A DNA stretch of 64,000 nucleotides, taken from Cichorium intybus (taxonomy: Eukaryota; Streptophyta; Magnoliopsida; Asterales; Asteraceae). This document shows positions 15,361-29,100 of this stretch, one piece after another. The stretch spans positions 60,151,354 to 60,215,353 of the forward strand of contig CM042011.1 of assembly GCA_023525715.1 (NCBI GenBank). Reading direction: 5' to 3'. The stretch's first letter is position 1. Each line of letters starts with the position of its first letter. The notes below the pieces were generated by a model, which saw only the letters and a list, made by a program, of their open reading frames with translations, was not told the origin of the DNA and did no database searches. Both the position numbers and the translations under genes were made by a program.

Positions 15361-16216
15361 TCGTTAATTTAATACTTCATGCTAACATAACGGAATGTGT
15401 CAAACAATCAATCAGCGATTTCGATTTGTTTTCCGAATTAATACTTCAGGTTTAAACAAATGTAACATAAGTTTACGGATTATTGAAAAAGAGACACACT
15501 AACCCAATTTGAGGAACCGAACGATGAAAGAAGAAGCATTCGTTAATTTAACGATCAAACAAAGAGAGATATGGTATAAAAAAATTAGCTATTTGACCAG
15601 AATTAATTGCTTGGAAATTGAACACGCACAACAGCATACGCTTTTCACTGAGATTCGATTAAGAGCGCATAATCACGCATCCAGGAAAGAAAATTGATCA
15701 ATTTTGTTCGGTCCAAAACACACACAGCAGCAACACAGTCCAGAGCTTTTCACGATTAAATGTGATTGCTCTGTATGTATTCGATTTTTTTATCAATTCG
15801 TTTTTCCAAGGATTAAAGTTCAATTTCACGCACAGCAATAACACAGTCGACAACCATTGCTCTGTATGTATTCAATTATTTGATCAATTCGTTTTTCCAA
15901 GTAATTAAAGTTCAATTTTGTAAAGTAAGCTTCATATTTCAAACTAAGATTAGAACTCATACCTCTTTATACGCTTTAATCACGCATCCTGGAAATAAAA
16001 TCGCTCAATTTTGTGCAGTCCAAAAACAGAGTAGATGAATGTGATTGGTCTGAATTCGATTTTTTTATGAATTCGTTTTTCCAAGAATGATTTTTTCACG
16101 ATTGAATTGAATGCGTTGGTATTGCTCAATTCGGTCCCAAACACGCACAGCAGAATGTTTTCACGATTAAAGTAGGATACTGATAATTAAGGAAATAACA
16201 CTTCGGAAAATATCAC

Positions 16217-16319
16217 GTAAATTAGAACCGAAATTAGAAACAAAATGCCACAAAACGACGTAGTATCTGGGTTTCGCATCTAAGCTTACATGGGGCTGTT
16301 ATATATATTCACTTTTCCC
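16217..16319 (-). repeat. right terminal inverted repeat of the MULE
   Basis: This matches the reverse complement of 11498-11600. The outermost bases read GGGAAAAGTGAA on the minus strand and touch a (TG)n/(TA)n tract. Confidence 0.9.
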
Positions 16320-16430
<111 letters not shown>

Positions 16431-16634
16431 TAGTTGTGTACCCGCGCAATGCGGCGGGACACAAATTGTTAGGGGCGAGCACTATGCAGTTAGGTTCAAT
16501 ATTTCGCTAAAACAAAGAAACCCCCAAAGATTTTTGTGACGCGTAACTAATACAATTTGAAAAGAATTTAACAAAATTATATAAGAATAAACCACATATA
16601 AAATTTGCAACAATACATGATTTATTGTACATTA

Positions 16635-16812
16635 TTAATCGCACAGCAGTTCTTTATATGCCACACATGATGTATACACTTTATCACCGTTGAATATTTT
16701 GTGGGACTTCACTAAGACTTTTGTATTGCCGCATAAAATCATTCTGGACATTGCAACATAAAGTTGACCATACGACGGCCCATAAATACGGTTGCTGTGA
16801 ATTATTGCTTTT
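16635..16812 (-). pseudogene. Helitron helicase (RepHel) C-terminal remnant
   Basis: A minus-strand open stretch of about 59 codons ends at a TAA (16637-16635) and contains YGQLYVAMSR followed by NTKVLVK. These are the hallmark C-terminal motifs of the Pif1-type helicase domain of Helitron transposases, normally close to HGQLYVALSR. The Rep nuclease domain and the upstream helicase motifs were not found in the remaining 2.7 kb, so this is a 3' relic. It independently supports both the Helitron call and its minus orientation. Confidence 0.7.
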
Positions 16813-19470
16813 CTATGATTATTTTCTTTTTGGTTGGCATGGAATAGTTTCTTTTTAGTAAATAATTTATGTTTGATGATTAATATTCTTTATAAAATAT
16901 GTTTTTTGAAAGACCAAATAATACATTCGCAAATATCATTTGCCACTAAAATATATATAATATATGCATACATAGAATCCACAAGAAAATTATGTTCATC
17001 TAGTTGCCCTGATCATAAATTAATGATTTAAAAATATATATCTACAATATTCTCTAATATCGTGATCATAAAAAGATTTAAAAATGATCATATTCATGTT
17101 TTTTGAATTTTTGAATATAAAATTGAAGAAGCATACCATGTTATCATTATAAATCGATTGGACCAATATTATGCATATTGGGTATTAGTAATCTTGAATC
17201 GTCCACATACAATGGTTCATCCTTGTTACATTTCTATGTTCGCTAAGTATCGTATATGATATTTTGAACTACAAAGTCTGCACTAAATTGATGAAAAGTT
17301 AATGAAAATCAAATTAAGTTTTTTACCACATAATCAACATTGTTTCTTTTAGGGCTATTAACAACCATATTGACTGATGTTTCTATTTTGTAGAAGGTTT
17401 ACTGACCTAGGATTCTCTTTAAATTGATTGTGTTAAATGCCCACTTCAAACAACTCCTCTAAAGGTAGCCAGAAGCAAATGCTCCACTAACTTGGTTTCC
17501 ACCTCTTACATTACATGTAAACCCATTGAATAAATAAACATATAAAATCATTCTACATCACTCATCAGTGTTAATTAACAATTTTCATTTTAAACCTAGA
17601 GGCTCACATGTTATTCCAGGTTCAGTGTTTTTGGGAGGTCAGATCTTCAATTTAAATACATATATTAGGACAGTCACCCAATTCCAGATTTTGCAAACTT
17701 TTTATTTACATTTTTCATGAAATTATTGAGTCTTGTGAAACATTTGGTAATTATATCTAGAACAGGGGGTTTGCTATGCAACTATTTTTATACAAACTTG
17801 AATTACTCTTCAATGTAGATTCAAATTTGTTTACATGTTGCTTAAAAGAAAAGGATAACAATTATTCTAAATTAATGTTGATTAATTATTCATTTATCAC
17901 GTGATATTTAACACGTGAAGAACAATAAGATTACCAAAAGGACATCTCATAGATACATCCATCATTTTTACTCACACACAGATTGTGCAAATGCCAAACA
18001 CAGAAGATACTTAAGTTGCATTTTATTGGAAAAAGATATTTAATTCTTGCCTTTAACTCAAAAAGAGAAAATACGGTCAATTAAATGCTACTAACAACAA
18101 CACATAAAATAAAAAATTTCATGCTATTTTCAATATATTTAAACTCTTTCAGACATATATAGATAGAAACATTATTACTTTTGAACACAGAATTGTTTCC
18201 TGCATACAAAATAAAACGTATCTTACAACTAAATCCAAGCAGCTGCAGCACCATAATTCTTTCATCAAATAAAATAACTCAAATATTAGCACTTCTAGTA
18301 CTGGAATAGTGGAATCCCATAAACGATCTGAACATTCATAAAAACTGCAAACAAAACTAAAATTCACTGTATAAGAAAGTTGAAAATGTTGAAACCTGCA
18401 TCTTTTCTAGAATGGATGTAATACCAGTCTAGTATTCCTTTGCATTTCCAGATTAATCAAAAATAAACTAAATATTTTGTAGCAATCACATGAATTCCTT
18501 TCAATTTGAAAAGCTTCTTCAACCAAGAACTGAAAATCTATCACTTGAAGATTTGGGTATCAAGCCCCTAAAATATCTTGCAGTAGTTGCTACAACAAAA
18601 AATATACACGAATGAAAATAGCAGATGGTGATGGCTAGATCTAAACCCAGATGCAAAAAAATCGACATACTCAAACATACACAGTTATACACATATACAC
18701 GGTTGATTACACAAACACACACACACATATAAAGAGACTAATTTTGAAAGAGAACTGTGATGGTGAAGCCTGCGTTTTGCGTTTCTTGATTGATGGCTCT
18801 TCAAGCGGTAGATGCGGTCATAGAATACTACATAATTTTTTCAAAGAGAGGCGTCATACTGGTGGAGACATCAGTGAGGGTTAGATACAGGGTTCGTAGT
18901 GGTGTAGGATTGTGGTGACAGAAGCGGGTGGTGATAACGAAGGCTGTAACTGGAAACGGATATGTTTAGTGGTGTAGCGGTTTAGGGTTTTGATGTGGCA
19001 TATGGACACAACCATAGATAAACAGAGATTCCTGATCCAAGTTATACTGAAATGAAGGCAGTGATTTCATAGATGAAAGGTGGAAATGGAAGATTTCAAG
19101 CAATAGAAAGGATGTGAATGGAGGAAGAGCGGCTGAGTGGAATACGATTAGGGGTTTCGGGGGATACAGGCATCCGATGTTTTGGCTTTTTATTTCAGAT
19201 TCAATATTTGAACAAATTTGGGATGCCGCCCAAAACGTTCAATTCTTCATCTCTGTCGTCGTGCTGGAAATGGAGAGAAGAAGGACCGTTGGATTGTAAT
19301 TGCGAATCAACGACCTGTCATCGAAGAGAGTGATCCATAGCATGTACACGCTGGCGATCCTTGTGTTGTCCGCATAAGAGTTTTAATGCAAATATGAATG
19401 AAGTGATAGTACATTGTGCATAAGGAGTTGTCTTTAAGAGTTTTGTTGTAAATGCTTTATAGTATAATAA
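16813..19470. other. Helitron H1 interior without recognised genes
   Basis: The sequence is AT-rich to about 18600 and moderately GC-richer at 18740-19330. There are CA-rich repeats at about 18700-18725. Several 60-77 codon open stretches exist at 18650-19330 but show no domain. The GC rise could mark captured host sequence, which is only a suspicion. Confidence 0.4.
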
Positions 19471-19472
19471 GA

Positions 19473-19476
19473 TATA

Positions 19477-19574
<98 letters not shown>
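19473..19574. repeat. (TA)n microsatellite between Helitrons H1 and H2
   Basis: About 100 bp of TA dinucleotides with one 'ttta' interruption at the left. The H1 5' end and the H2 3' end lie on either side. Confidence 0.95.
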
Positions 19575-19575
<1 letters not shown>

Positions 19576-20671
19576 TAGTCGAATGCCCGCGCATTGCGCA
19601 GGGAATAAATTGAAGTCGACAGTAAGCTATTTTTATAGTCAAGTAAGTTGAATCGTTTGGAACTAATTAAATTATTTGTTTGCAAATAATTATATTTAAT
19701 AGTTAACCTTCACTAACCTTGTTGGGAAGTAATTCTTTCAAATTAATGTAAATTGTAAGTCATTGTGGATTCTGGATAAAAACAATATGATGCAGTCATA
19801 TGACAGGGACGTTTATGTAATTTACGGTTATATGTATAGATATTTAGTATGCATCCACTATTTTGTTTACTAAAAGATTTAATTTGTTAATTTAAATTTG
19901 GTGTTAAATTGAAAATATAAAATTAAAATGTCCAATAAGCTATAAAATGTTTAGCGTGTATTCTTTTAAAAAAGATAATGGACTATTTTTTTTTTGTCAT
20001 TCACATCAATGAGCCAACATACATATGTGACCAAATATCGAGTATATTCACTGAATTATAAGGTGATTAATGATAAGAAATGGAAATATGAAAAGAACCG
20101 TTTTTTCATTTCATATTTAGTATGCATCCACTATTTTGTTTACTAAAACATTTAATTTGTTAATTTAAATTTGGTGTTAAATTGAAAATATAAAATTAAA
20201 ATGTCCAATAAGCTATAAAATGTTTAGTGTCTATTCTTTTAAAAAAGGTAATGGACTCTTTTTTTTTTGTCATTCACGTCAATGAGCCAACATACATGTG
20301 TGACCAAATATCGAGTATCTTCATTGAATTATAAGGTGATTAATGATAAGAAATGGAAATATGAAAAGAACCATTTTTTCATTTCTTTTGGATGAAAATT
20401 GTTGTATAGGTGCATTAAATATCATTATAAATACCAGGTTTCTTATGCAATTTTTATGATCGACTATAAAGTGATTTCATTCTTAAATGTTTGTGGTATA
20501 TTAAATATCATTATAAATATGAAAAAAGTATTAAAAAGAAGTTTACAATATCAATGGAAATATGAAATCAATGGAAATATGAAATGGCATAAAAAGAAGT
20601 TTACAATATCAATGGAAATATGAAAGGGCATAGGAGTTTTAAATGCATGTGGTGCTTTGAAATATGCCTCT

Positions 20672-20678
<7 letters not shown>
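19575..20678 (-). mobile_element. non-autonomous Helitron H2 in (TA)n
   Basis: The minus-strand 3' end is CCCTGCGCAATGCGCGGG (hairpin), cattcga, CTAG at 19578-19575, then T. The 5' side (20600-20678) matches the Helitron 5' end at 540-582, but the expected terminal TC is not visible and seems to have been absorbed or lost at the edge of the (TA)n tract. The element is about 1.1 kb, has no coding capacity, and contains a 273-bp tandem duplication. Confidence 0.7.
19841..20388. repeat. 273-bp tandem duplication inside Helitron H2
   Basis: The block starting tatttagtatgcatccact occurs at 19841 and again at 20114. The copies continue in parallel (gtccaataagctataaaatg, gagccaacatacat) to about 20388 with few differences. 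Confidence 0.9.

Positions 20679-20762
<84 letters not shown>
20679..20762. repeat. (TA)n microsatellite between H2 and element B
   Basis: About 80 bp of TA dinucleotides ending 'tacatata' directly before the GGG of element B. Confidence 0.95.
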
Positions 20763-22320
<1,558 letters not shown>

Positions 22321-22976
22321 TTTTACTAAATGGAGAGTCAAGGCAAGAGGCATTTGTTAGTGAGTTTGGTCAACCAATGTGGTGTTGGTGTTCTTGTATC
22401 TTCCGTTGGCGAGCTAAGCTATCTTGTTCTGGATGTTTTTGCTCATATTTTACTACCACTTTTCCTTTTGCGTATTAGGTGTTATATTAATAAAATCCCA
22501 TTTTGGTTCATTAATTAATTAATTAATGGCTAAATTTACGGATAAATCTTACAAGTATGCATGAAACATAAGCTCTCATTAATATTAAAACATCCCGATA
22601 AGAGTGGTTCTGTTGCATTGCATGACCTCTTCGCATCCACCAACCCCATTCTTGCCCACCATCTTTGCATTTTCCCACATTCGTTTGTATTACAAAAAGG
22701 ATGACGTTGGAAATATCTCTTTTACTAAACAAATTATCTTACGGTCAAACTCTTCATTTTACTTTTCATTAAATAATTACTAAACTAACTTTTTGATACT
22801 CATTGAATGTTACGAAATACAACTCAAACAAGATATAATACAAGTGCTATTTTACGATTTCAATTCACAAAAAAACTAAATAAACATACTAAGCTAGTAT
22901 ATTTAGTATTTAAACGACCTAAAAATTCACATGATACATAAAGAGAGAACGTTTTATATGGAGCATGTGAATTAAT
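22321..22976. other. intergenic DNA, no gene recognised
   Basis: Short open stretches begin at 22330, but no domain or splice pattern is seen. The segment includes an (ATTA)n-like run at about 22510-22527. Confidence 0.5.
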
Positions 22977-23167
22977 GGATTGTTTGATTTGCTTCTTACT
23001 GGTCCAGTAAGAAGTCAGTCTGACTCTGCTCGAGTCAGACCGTTTGATAACCTTAAAATTTACCTCTGACTTGATCCTAAGCCCTAAAATTTACCTTTTA
23101 CCCGATCAGATTCAAGATAAATATGACTAAATCAGACATCAACCAATCACCAAGTATCAAACAACCC
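22977..23167. mobile_element. 191-bp MITE upstream of the host gene
   Basis: The ends are inverted: GGATTGTTTGATTTG at the left and, on the other strand, GGGTTGTTTGATACTTGG at the right. The middle (ccgtttgataaccttaaaat) recurs at about 60288-60313, so the family is dispersed. No exact target duplication is seen; the ends resemble hAT-type MITEs. It sits about 0.3 kb upstream of the start codon at 23471 and may lie in that gene's promoter. Confidence 0.6.
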
Positions 23168-23401
23168 TAAATCAACCAAAAAAATGTTGCTAAAATGGTA
23201 ATAGTAAGAGTCCAAGGAGGTGAAATATTGTCAAATCTTAAAAAACAGGGGAGGTAAGTGTAATAATGGAAAAAAGAAGAGTACGTCAGTTTAATTAGGC
23301 CAACCGCCCCAACACCACCCCAACCATGAAAATAAGCATTCAATTCAAGTTCAACAATGAAAAAGGAGAAAAAGGAGACGTTTGTTTCTGAAATGCGCGC
23401 G

Positions 23402-23412
23402 TATATATATAC
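23402..23412 (+). promoter_or_regulatory. candidate TATA box of the membrane-protein gene
   Basis: TATATATATAC follows a GC-rich 'gcgcgcg' about 60 bp before the start codon. The spacing would give a 5' leader of roughly 30 nt. TA-rich DNA is common in this window, so the call is tentative. Confidence 0.45.
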
Positions 23413-23470
23413 ATAAACCTTCATCTGTTCACCGAAATCCCAATTAACTTCACTTTAATTTATTGCATCA

Positions 23471-25275
23471 ATGGAGGCATCAAATTCGTCGATCAACGAA
23501 GCGTACTGGCCGCTCCCCTATCTTTACTCGACTTTCACGTCAATTTGGTTCGTTTTCGCATCTTGCTGGATCATCAATACTTACATCAACCGCCATTTTC
23601 AGGTCACATCTAACTCAACTAATTGATTGCTCTTTAATCGGAACCCTACATGTCTCGATTTTGTTGGAATTGTTGGTGTTCTAACTTCTGGATTAGAGCA
23701 GGATGCTATCTTCTTAATTAATTTTGTTTAACTGTTTGATTGTCCGGTGATGATATTAGAGCAGGTGAACAATTTACAGTGGACGCTTGCTTCAGTTCCT
23801 TGTGTTAAAGCTTTACAACTGGCTTTTTCCTTTTTCTTCTGGTACGTTTCTAAATCATCATTGAATTTTTGGAATTCGGATTGAATGTTGAGTTGTTTCG
23901 AAATTGAAATTGATTTTGCCCTAATTACGCATTGAATTTTTGCGATCTGCATCCAAAATCATTTCGATTCATTCCTCTTGCAGGTATTCATGTTTTTACT
24001 TCCAAACATGCTCTCTATGGATGTCATTCGGAGTTTATGTAACTGGATTGCTCTTTGAGACAGCTTCAATTGTGTCCTTTTTACTGATCGCCCATGGCTA
24101 CTCCATCACTTCTGAACGCCTTTCAATACCTGAACGTAGAGCTATGGCTATACTCGGCTGTGTCTTCTATCTAATTCTTGTTGGCCACAGAGCTTCCATA
24201 CCTTACTTCTCTGTAAGTACACTTACTTACCACTTTTTCTAACAATAACCATTCATTTCAAGATGCTAATTAATTCTTTGAACATCCCATCATGCAGATC
24301 CTTCTGGTTCTTGACTATTTGCTCATATTCTTTGTGATATTTAATCATATAACGCAGAATCTATCACTCCTACGTGAACAATTAAATTTTATAGAGGATG
24401 AAGATGTTCAAGAAATGCACGATGCTGTCTACACCAAATACCTCATGTTCAAGTATGCACTACCCATTAATTTTTACACATTCATTTCATAAACACTTAC
24501 TGTAGTAATCAAATCCATTTCTGGCTTTTCTGTTTTGATTCACAGAAAATTCAAAGGTGCAATGAACATTGTTGTTATAGCAGAAACCGCAGTGAGTTTC
24601 TTTACTTCATACTTTCTTATTAGTTATTATTAATTTTTTATTTTTGAAATATATAGTTCAAGATTATATATGGTTTTCAGATTTTCATCAACATGGACAG
24701 TTCAGTGGATACATATTGGATAAAGTTGCTGGTTCGTGAGTGGGCACATTTCTGTATCTTTCTTTATATTGGGTATGCATAAAAATGTTTTCTTTCATTA
24801 TTTACTTATTTATAATAATACTAATAATTAATTTGCCAATTATCATTTATCACAGATGGATTTTTAGGTCACAAGACTTGGCACCACGGTTCTCTGTTAT
24901 GCCAACTCATAAATCTAGAAGAAATCGAATTATTCCTCCTATTTACAGCATTGTAAGTTTATATTTCTTCAAACATAATTTTTCTTTGTATAAATAATAA
25001 AAAACTAACACCATTATGTTACTTTTAGGAACTTGATGCAGCATCTTACAAAGATTTTGGTAGCCATGAATGGCAAATTGGAGTGGTAAGTGGTATTTAA
25101 ATAATTCTTGGTGCATATTTTTCTAAATTTAATAATTATTATCTTAATTGATGATAAGTAATTGTTTTTTTAGCCAACTTCTTGTGAAGACAAGATGATG
25201 AATGAGTCAATTTTGGTAGTGATTCAACACCCGCATGTAGGAAGGACTTTATATTCTCAAAAAGCTCACATATAA
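23471..25275 (+). CDS. seven-transmembrane-type membrane protein, nine exons
   Basis: I derived nine coding exons with GT-AG introns and consistent phases: 23471-23602, 23765-23841, 23984-24212, 24298-24452, 24546-24591, 24681-24772, 24856-24952, 25029-25085 and 25174-25275. They total 987 nt, giving 328 residues and a TAA stop. Hydrophobic segments lie near residues 20-40, 52-70, 83-107, 123-138, 147-168, 203-217 and 232-249, consistent with seven membrane spans. A short N-terminus precedes them, and a polar C-tail of about 75 residues (from SQDLAPRF) follows. A cytosolic-type acidic loop lies at about 175-198. The architecture is like plant GOST/GPR107-like 7TM proteins but lacks their long luminal domain. 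That family link is an inference from hydropathy and general resemblance; the biochemical role is unknown. The start codon is the first ATG after the leader and begins a frame that splices cleanly. No disabling change was found, so it is the only host gene here that looks functional. Confidence 0.8.
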
Positions 25276-25739
25276 GAAGGAATTCATATTTGTGGTATAA
25301 AAAATTACTTGTGATTTTATTTTTAAATCATGGTATGTTGTAAGATATATAGAGATAAGCAAGCACAAATGAGAATATGAAGCCAATCATTTATGATTGT
25401 GCTTGAGTATGGTTTAAGTATAAAATTGTAAATAGTTTTTTGTTTTTTGTTTTTATTCTTTCGGGTGTATTTTAAAAACAACAAAACCGTAACTTAGCAA
25501 CGTGTAAAATAATATAATTAACAACGACTAAAATGGTAATTAAGTATCCTAATTTTAAGTCTCCATTCTCCTTTATTATATTAAACAAAATCTTGATGAA
25601 ATGACTCAAAAAAAAAAAAAAAAAATTCGAACTGACACAAGACAAACACAACATACGTTTTTCGTGTATGGTTTTTGCAAAGTCATGTTTTGTGTTTATT
25701 TGTGTTCACATAAATTTCAAATACCTGTTTCATGTCTTA
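25276..25739. other. 3' flank of the host gene, no further gene
   Basis: The 3' untranslated region of the membrane-protein gene probably lies in the first 100-200 bp (AT-rich). An A-run sits at about 25609-25624. From about 25620 the sequence is rich in 'acacg' and 'gtgttc' words that resume after the copia insertion at 30596, showing that the insertion split one host segment. Confidence 0.5.
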
Positions 25740-25744
25740 CACGG

Positions 25745-25955
25745 TAATAGCATTGTACTTTCATTTCAGTTATTTCAGTTACGTTTTACCTAACCACAGT
25801 TAGATTAAATAGTTAAGTTAATCATAACTGTTAGATGGTAGTTAGCTCTTAGATGGTAGTTAGTGTGCGTTGTATATATACGTATTTCTTCTTTGTAATT
25901 CAGTAGAAAAGATAATGAAAATACTTTTCTCCTTTCTTCTCTTACTCTGTTAATA
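25745..25955 (+). repeat. 5' LTR of the copia element
   Basis: It starts TAATAGCATTGTACTTTC and ends CTCTGTTAATA. The termini are TA...TA rather than TG...CA, and both LTRs agree on this. A TATA-like stretch (tgtatatatacg) at about 25871 may start the genomic transcript. Confidence 0.9.
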
Positions 25956-25967
25956 TGGTATCTGAGC
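25956..25967 (+). other. primer binding site, initiator Met-tRNA type
   Basis: TGGTATCTGAGC matches the usual plant copia site TGGTATCAGAGC with one difference and directly follows the 5' LTR. Confidence 0.85.
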
Positions 25968-26120
25968 GTAAAATCTTCCGCATCCTCAATCTGATTTCTA
26001 GATCTATTGACATTCAAATTCGATTCGATTCTTCGATTTGATTGCTCAAATTTGTTGATCTCGCTTTATTGATTGATTTCAATCGTATTTTCTTTCTTCT
26101 TCAATCGTTTTATTGATTGA

Positions 26121-29100
26121 TTGCTCAAATTCGCAATGTCTCAAAATAATGATGCTTCTCGAAATCTGAATGAATCTTCATCAGATGATCCCTATTTTCT
26201 TCACCATTCAGACAATCCGGGTACTCTCTTTGTTACACAATTGCTTACCGGAGATAACTATGCATCCTGGTCCAGATCTATGACAATTGCTCTCTCAGTC
26301 AAAAACAAATTTGATTTTGTTACTGGTGATCTTCCTCAGCCGCCAAGCACTGATGTAGCTCTGTTTAAAGCTTGGAATCGCAACAATAACATCGTTATCT
26401 CCTGGATTTTGAATTCTATCTCTAAGGAAATATCTGCTTCAGTCATTTATTTGAAGACTGCAGCTGCGATCTGGAAAGAACTCAAAGAAAGATTTCAGCA
26501 AAGCAATGGTCCACGGATCTTCCAAATTAAACGTGATTTGATGAACATCGTGCAAGGACAAGATTCTGTAAGCACCTATTTTACAAAGCTCAAATCACTT
26601 TGGGAAGAATTAGCCAATTTCGATAATCACTGTATGTGTGGATTATGCATTTGTGGAGGCGCTAAGGAAGCTGATCAGACTATGACGTTTCGCATGGGAT
26701 TAAACGAATCTTATGCTCAAGTTAAAGGACAAATTCTCCTAATGGATCCAATTCCTCCGGTAAATTTTATCTTCTCTTTAGTTATCCAAGAAGAGAGACA
26801 ACGAGAAATTGGAAATTCTCAATCCCTAAACACACCTATGGCCTTTAATGTTCAGAGTAACAATAGTAACAATTCTAAAACTCGTCCATATAACAAGAAT
26901 CCTAACAAAACCTCTCCATTATGCTCTCATTGCAATCGAACTGGACACACTGTTGATAAGTGTTACAAACTCCATGGATTTCCTCCAGGATATAAATCGA
27001 ACTACAACAACAATACGAACAAAAATCAAGTTAATGCTGTTTCTACTGCTGTTGATCTTAATTCCAGTAATGATGATTCCAGTTCTCCAATAACGAATCT
27101 TACAAATGATCAATGCCAGCAGCTTATTGCCATGCTTACTGGGAAGTTGGCTTCAGTAAACGCAATCACTCATGATACGGTATCAAATATAGGTACTAAT
27201 TATGTTCTTAATCTTCGCTGTGGTCATTACAATTCTAATATTTGGATATTAGACACTGGTGCCACTAGACACGTATGTAACGATAAAACTATGTTTAATG
27301 ACCTAGTCAACATTTCCAACACCCGTGTTCGTTTACCTAACCAAATGGTTATCCAAGTTCAGTCTATGGGCAAAATTCGCATAAATGAGCACATTGTTTT
27401 GAAAGATGTCCTTTACGTACCACAATTTGAATTGAATCTAGTGTCAATATCTCAATTGACAAGTTGTAAAACTGTTAAAGCCAAGTTTTATCATGATTCT
27501 GCTATTCTAAAGCAGATACAGACCAAGAGGCTGATTGGCACAGCTAGATTGCAAAGTGGACTCTATCTCCTTGAGAATACTCCATCAAGAATTCAAGTTC
27601 AAGTGAATGCTGTCTCAATTGACTGCTGGCATCAACGGTTTGGACATCCGTCTAATGACAAACTACAATCTCTTCCTAGCATTTCATTTTCCAATAAAGA
27701 TTTAAATAAAACTGTTTGTTCAGTTTGTCCTTTGGCAAAACAGAAACGTTTATCTTTTACTTCATCTAGTAACATTGCTAATACTCCTTTTGAGCTAATT
27801 CATTGCGATGTATGGGGACCTTATCATGTAAAAGACTACAAAGGTTATCAATACTTTGCTACCATTGTCGATGATTGTACTCAATTTACTTGGGTTTACA
27901 TGATGAAACATAAGTCAGAAGTTCAAAACATTATACCACGATTCTTTGCTATGATTGAAACTCAGTTTAACACTAAGATAAAGTGTTTTAGATCTGACAA
28001 TGCGAAAGAATTAGCATTTACTGAATTTTTCAATCAAAAAGGGGTTTTACACCAGTTCTCTTGTGTTCAACGACCTGAGCAGAACTCTGTTGTGGAAAGA
28101 AAACATCAACACCTGTTGAATGTTGCTAGGGACTTGTTCTTTCAGTCAAATATTCCACTCCTTTATTGGTCTGAATGTGTTTTATGTGCCACCTTCCTCA
28201 TAAACCGTACTCCCTCTACTACTCTCCAAAACGTATCTCCTTTTCAAAAATTATACCAATATGAACCTGATTACTCTCGTTTTCGCAGTTTTGGTTGTCT
28301 TGCTTTTGCTTCAACTCTTTTGAGTAATCGAAACAAGTTTACTCCACGAGCCAGATCTTGCATCTTTATTGGTTATCCAATGGGGATGAAAGCATATAAA
28401 CTCATGGATATACAAACTAAAGAAATCTTCATCTCTCGTGATGTTGTTTTCCACGAAGATATTTTTCCTTTTCATCATTCGACATATAAGAATCAGTTGA
28501 ACCCTTTTCATTCAATTGTCATCCCTCATTCCCAACCTGATGTTTTTGATCATAATCCTTCTTGTTCTTATCAACCCAATATACAGCCACCTCTTCCCAA
28601 TGAACCTCCACCTATACCTATTGTTCACAATGAACCTCCAATCACTTCCAGACCTACTAGAACACGCATTCGTCCTTCTTACTTGAAGGACTATCATTGT
28701 GCCTTGCTCAACAATACAGTTATTGAGCCAAATGTTCCTTATCCCTTATCTTCTGTCATATCATATTCAAAACTTTCTCCTAAGTATCAAGCTTATACTC
28801 TTGCCTTGTCAATTGAAACTGAACCTCGTTCATATATTGAAGCTTCCAAGTCTGTTTACTGGTCCTTAGCTATGCAAGAGGAAATACAAGCCTTGGAAGC
28901 AAATAAAACATGGACTGTCGTTCCTCTTCCTCCTGATAGAAAAGCCTTGGGTTCTAAGTGGGTATATAAAATCAAACGAAAATCAGATGGTACAATTGAC
29001 CGTTTTAAAGCACGACTAGTTGCCAAAGGATTTAATCAGCAAGAGGGTATTGATTTTCTCGATACCTACTCTCCAGTTGCGAAACTTGTTACTGTTAAGT

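Larger units (their letters stand above)
11498..16319. mobile_element. MULE with long TIRs, inserted in a (TA)n microsatellite
   Basis: The 4822-bp element has near-perfect TIRs of about 100 bp: GGAAAAGTGAAAATATATAA at the left and, on the opposite strand, GGGAAAAGTGAATATATATA at the right. Both continue through acagccccatgtaagctt and aaacccagatactacgtcg. It encodes a FAR1/MULE-type transposase on the minus strand in its right half, has a 120-bp tandem repeat array downstream of that gene, and may hold a short plus-strand exon in its left half. (TA)n lies on both sides. This fits microsatellite-targeting MULEs known in grasses (Micron and TAFT elements), although kinship to those families was not tested. 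Confidence 0.85.

Noticed and set aside
18519..18884. Cys-Val-rich frame at a CA/TG repeat
   Set aside because: Product of the low-complexity dinucleotide repeat.
26848..27113. Overlapping open frames inside copia gag on both strands
   Set aside because: Shadows of the gag-pol frame.
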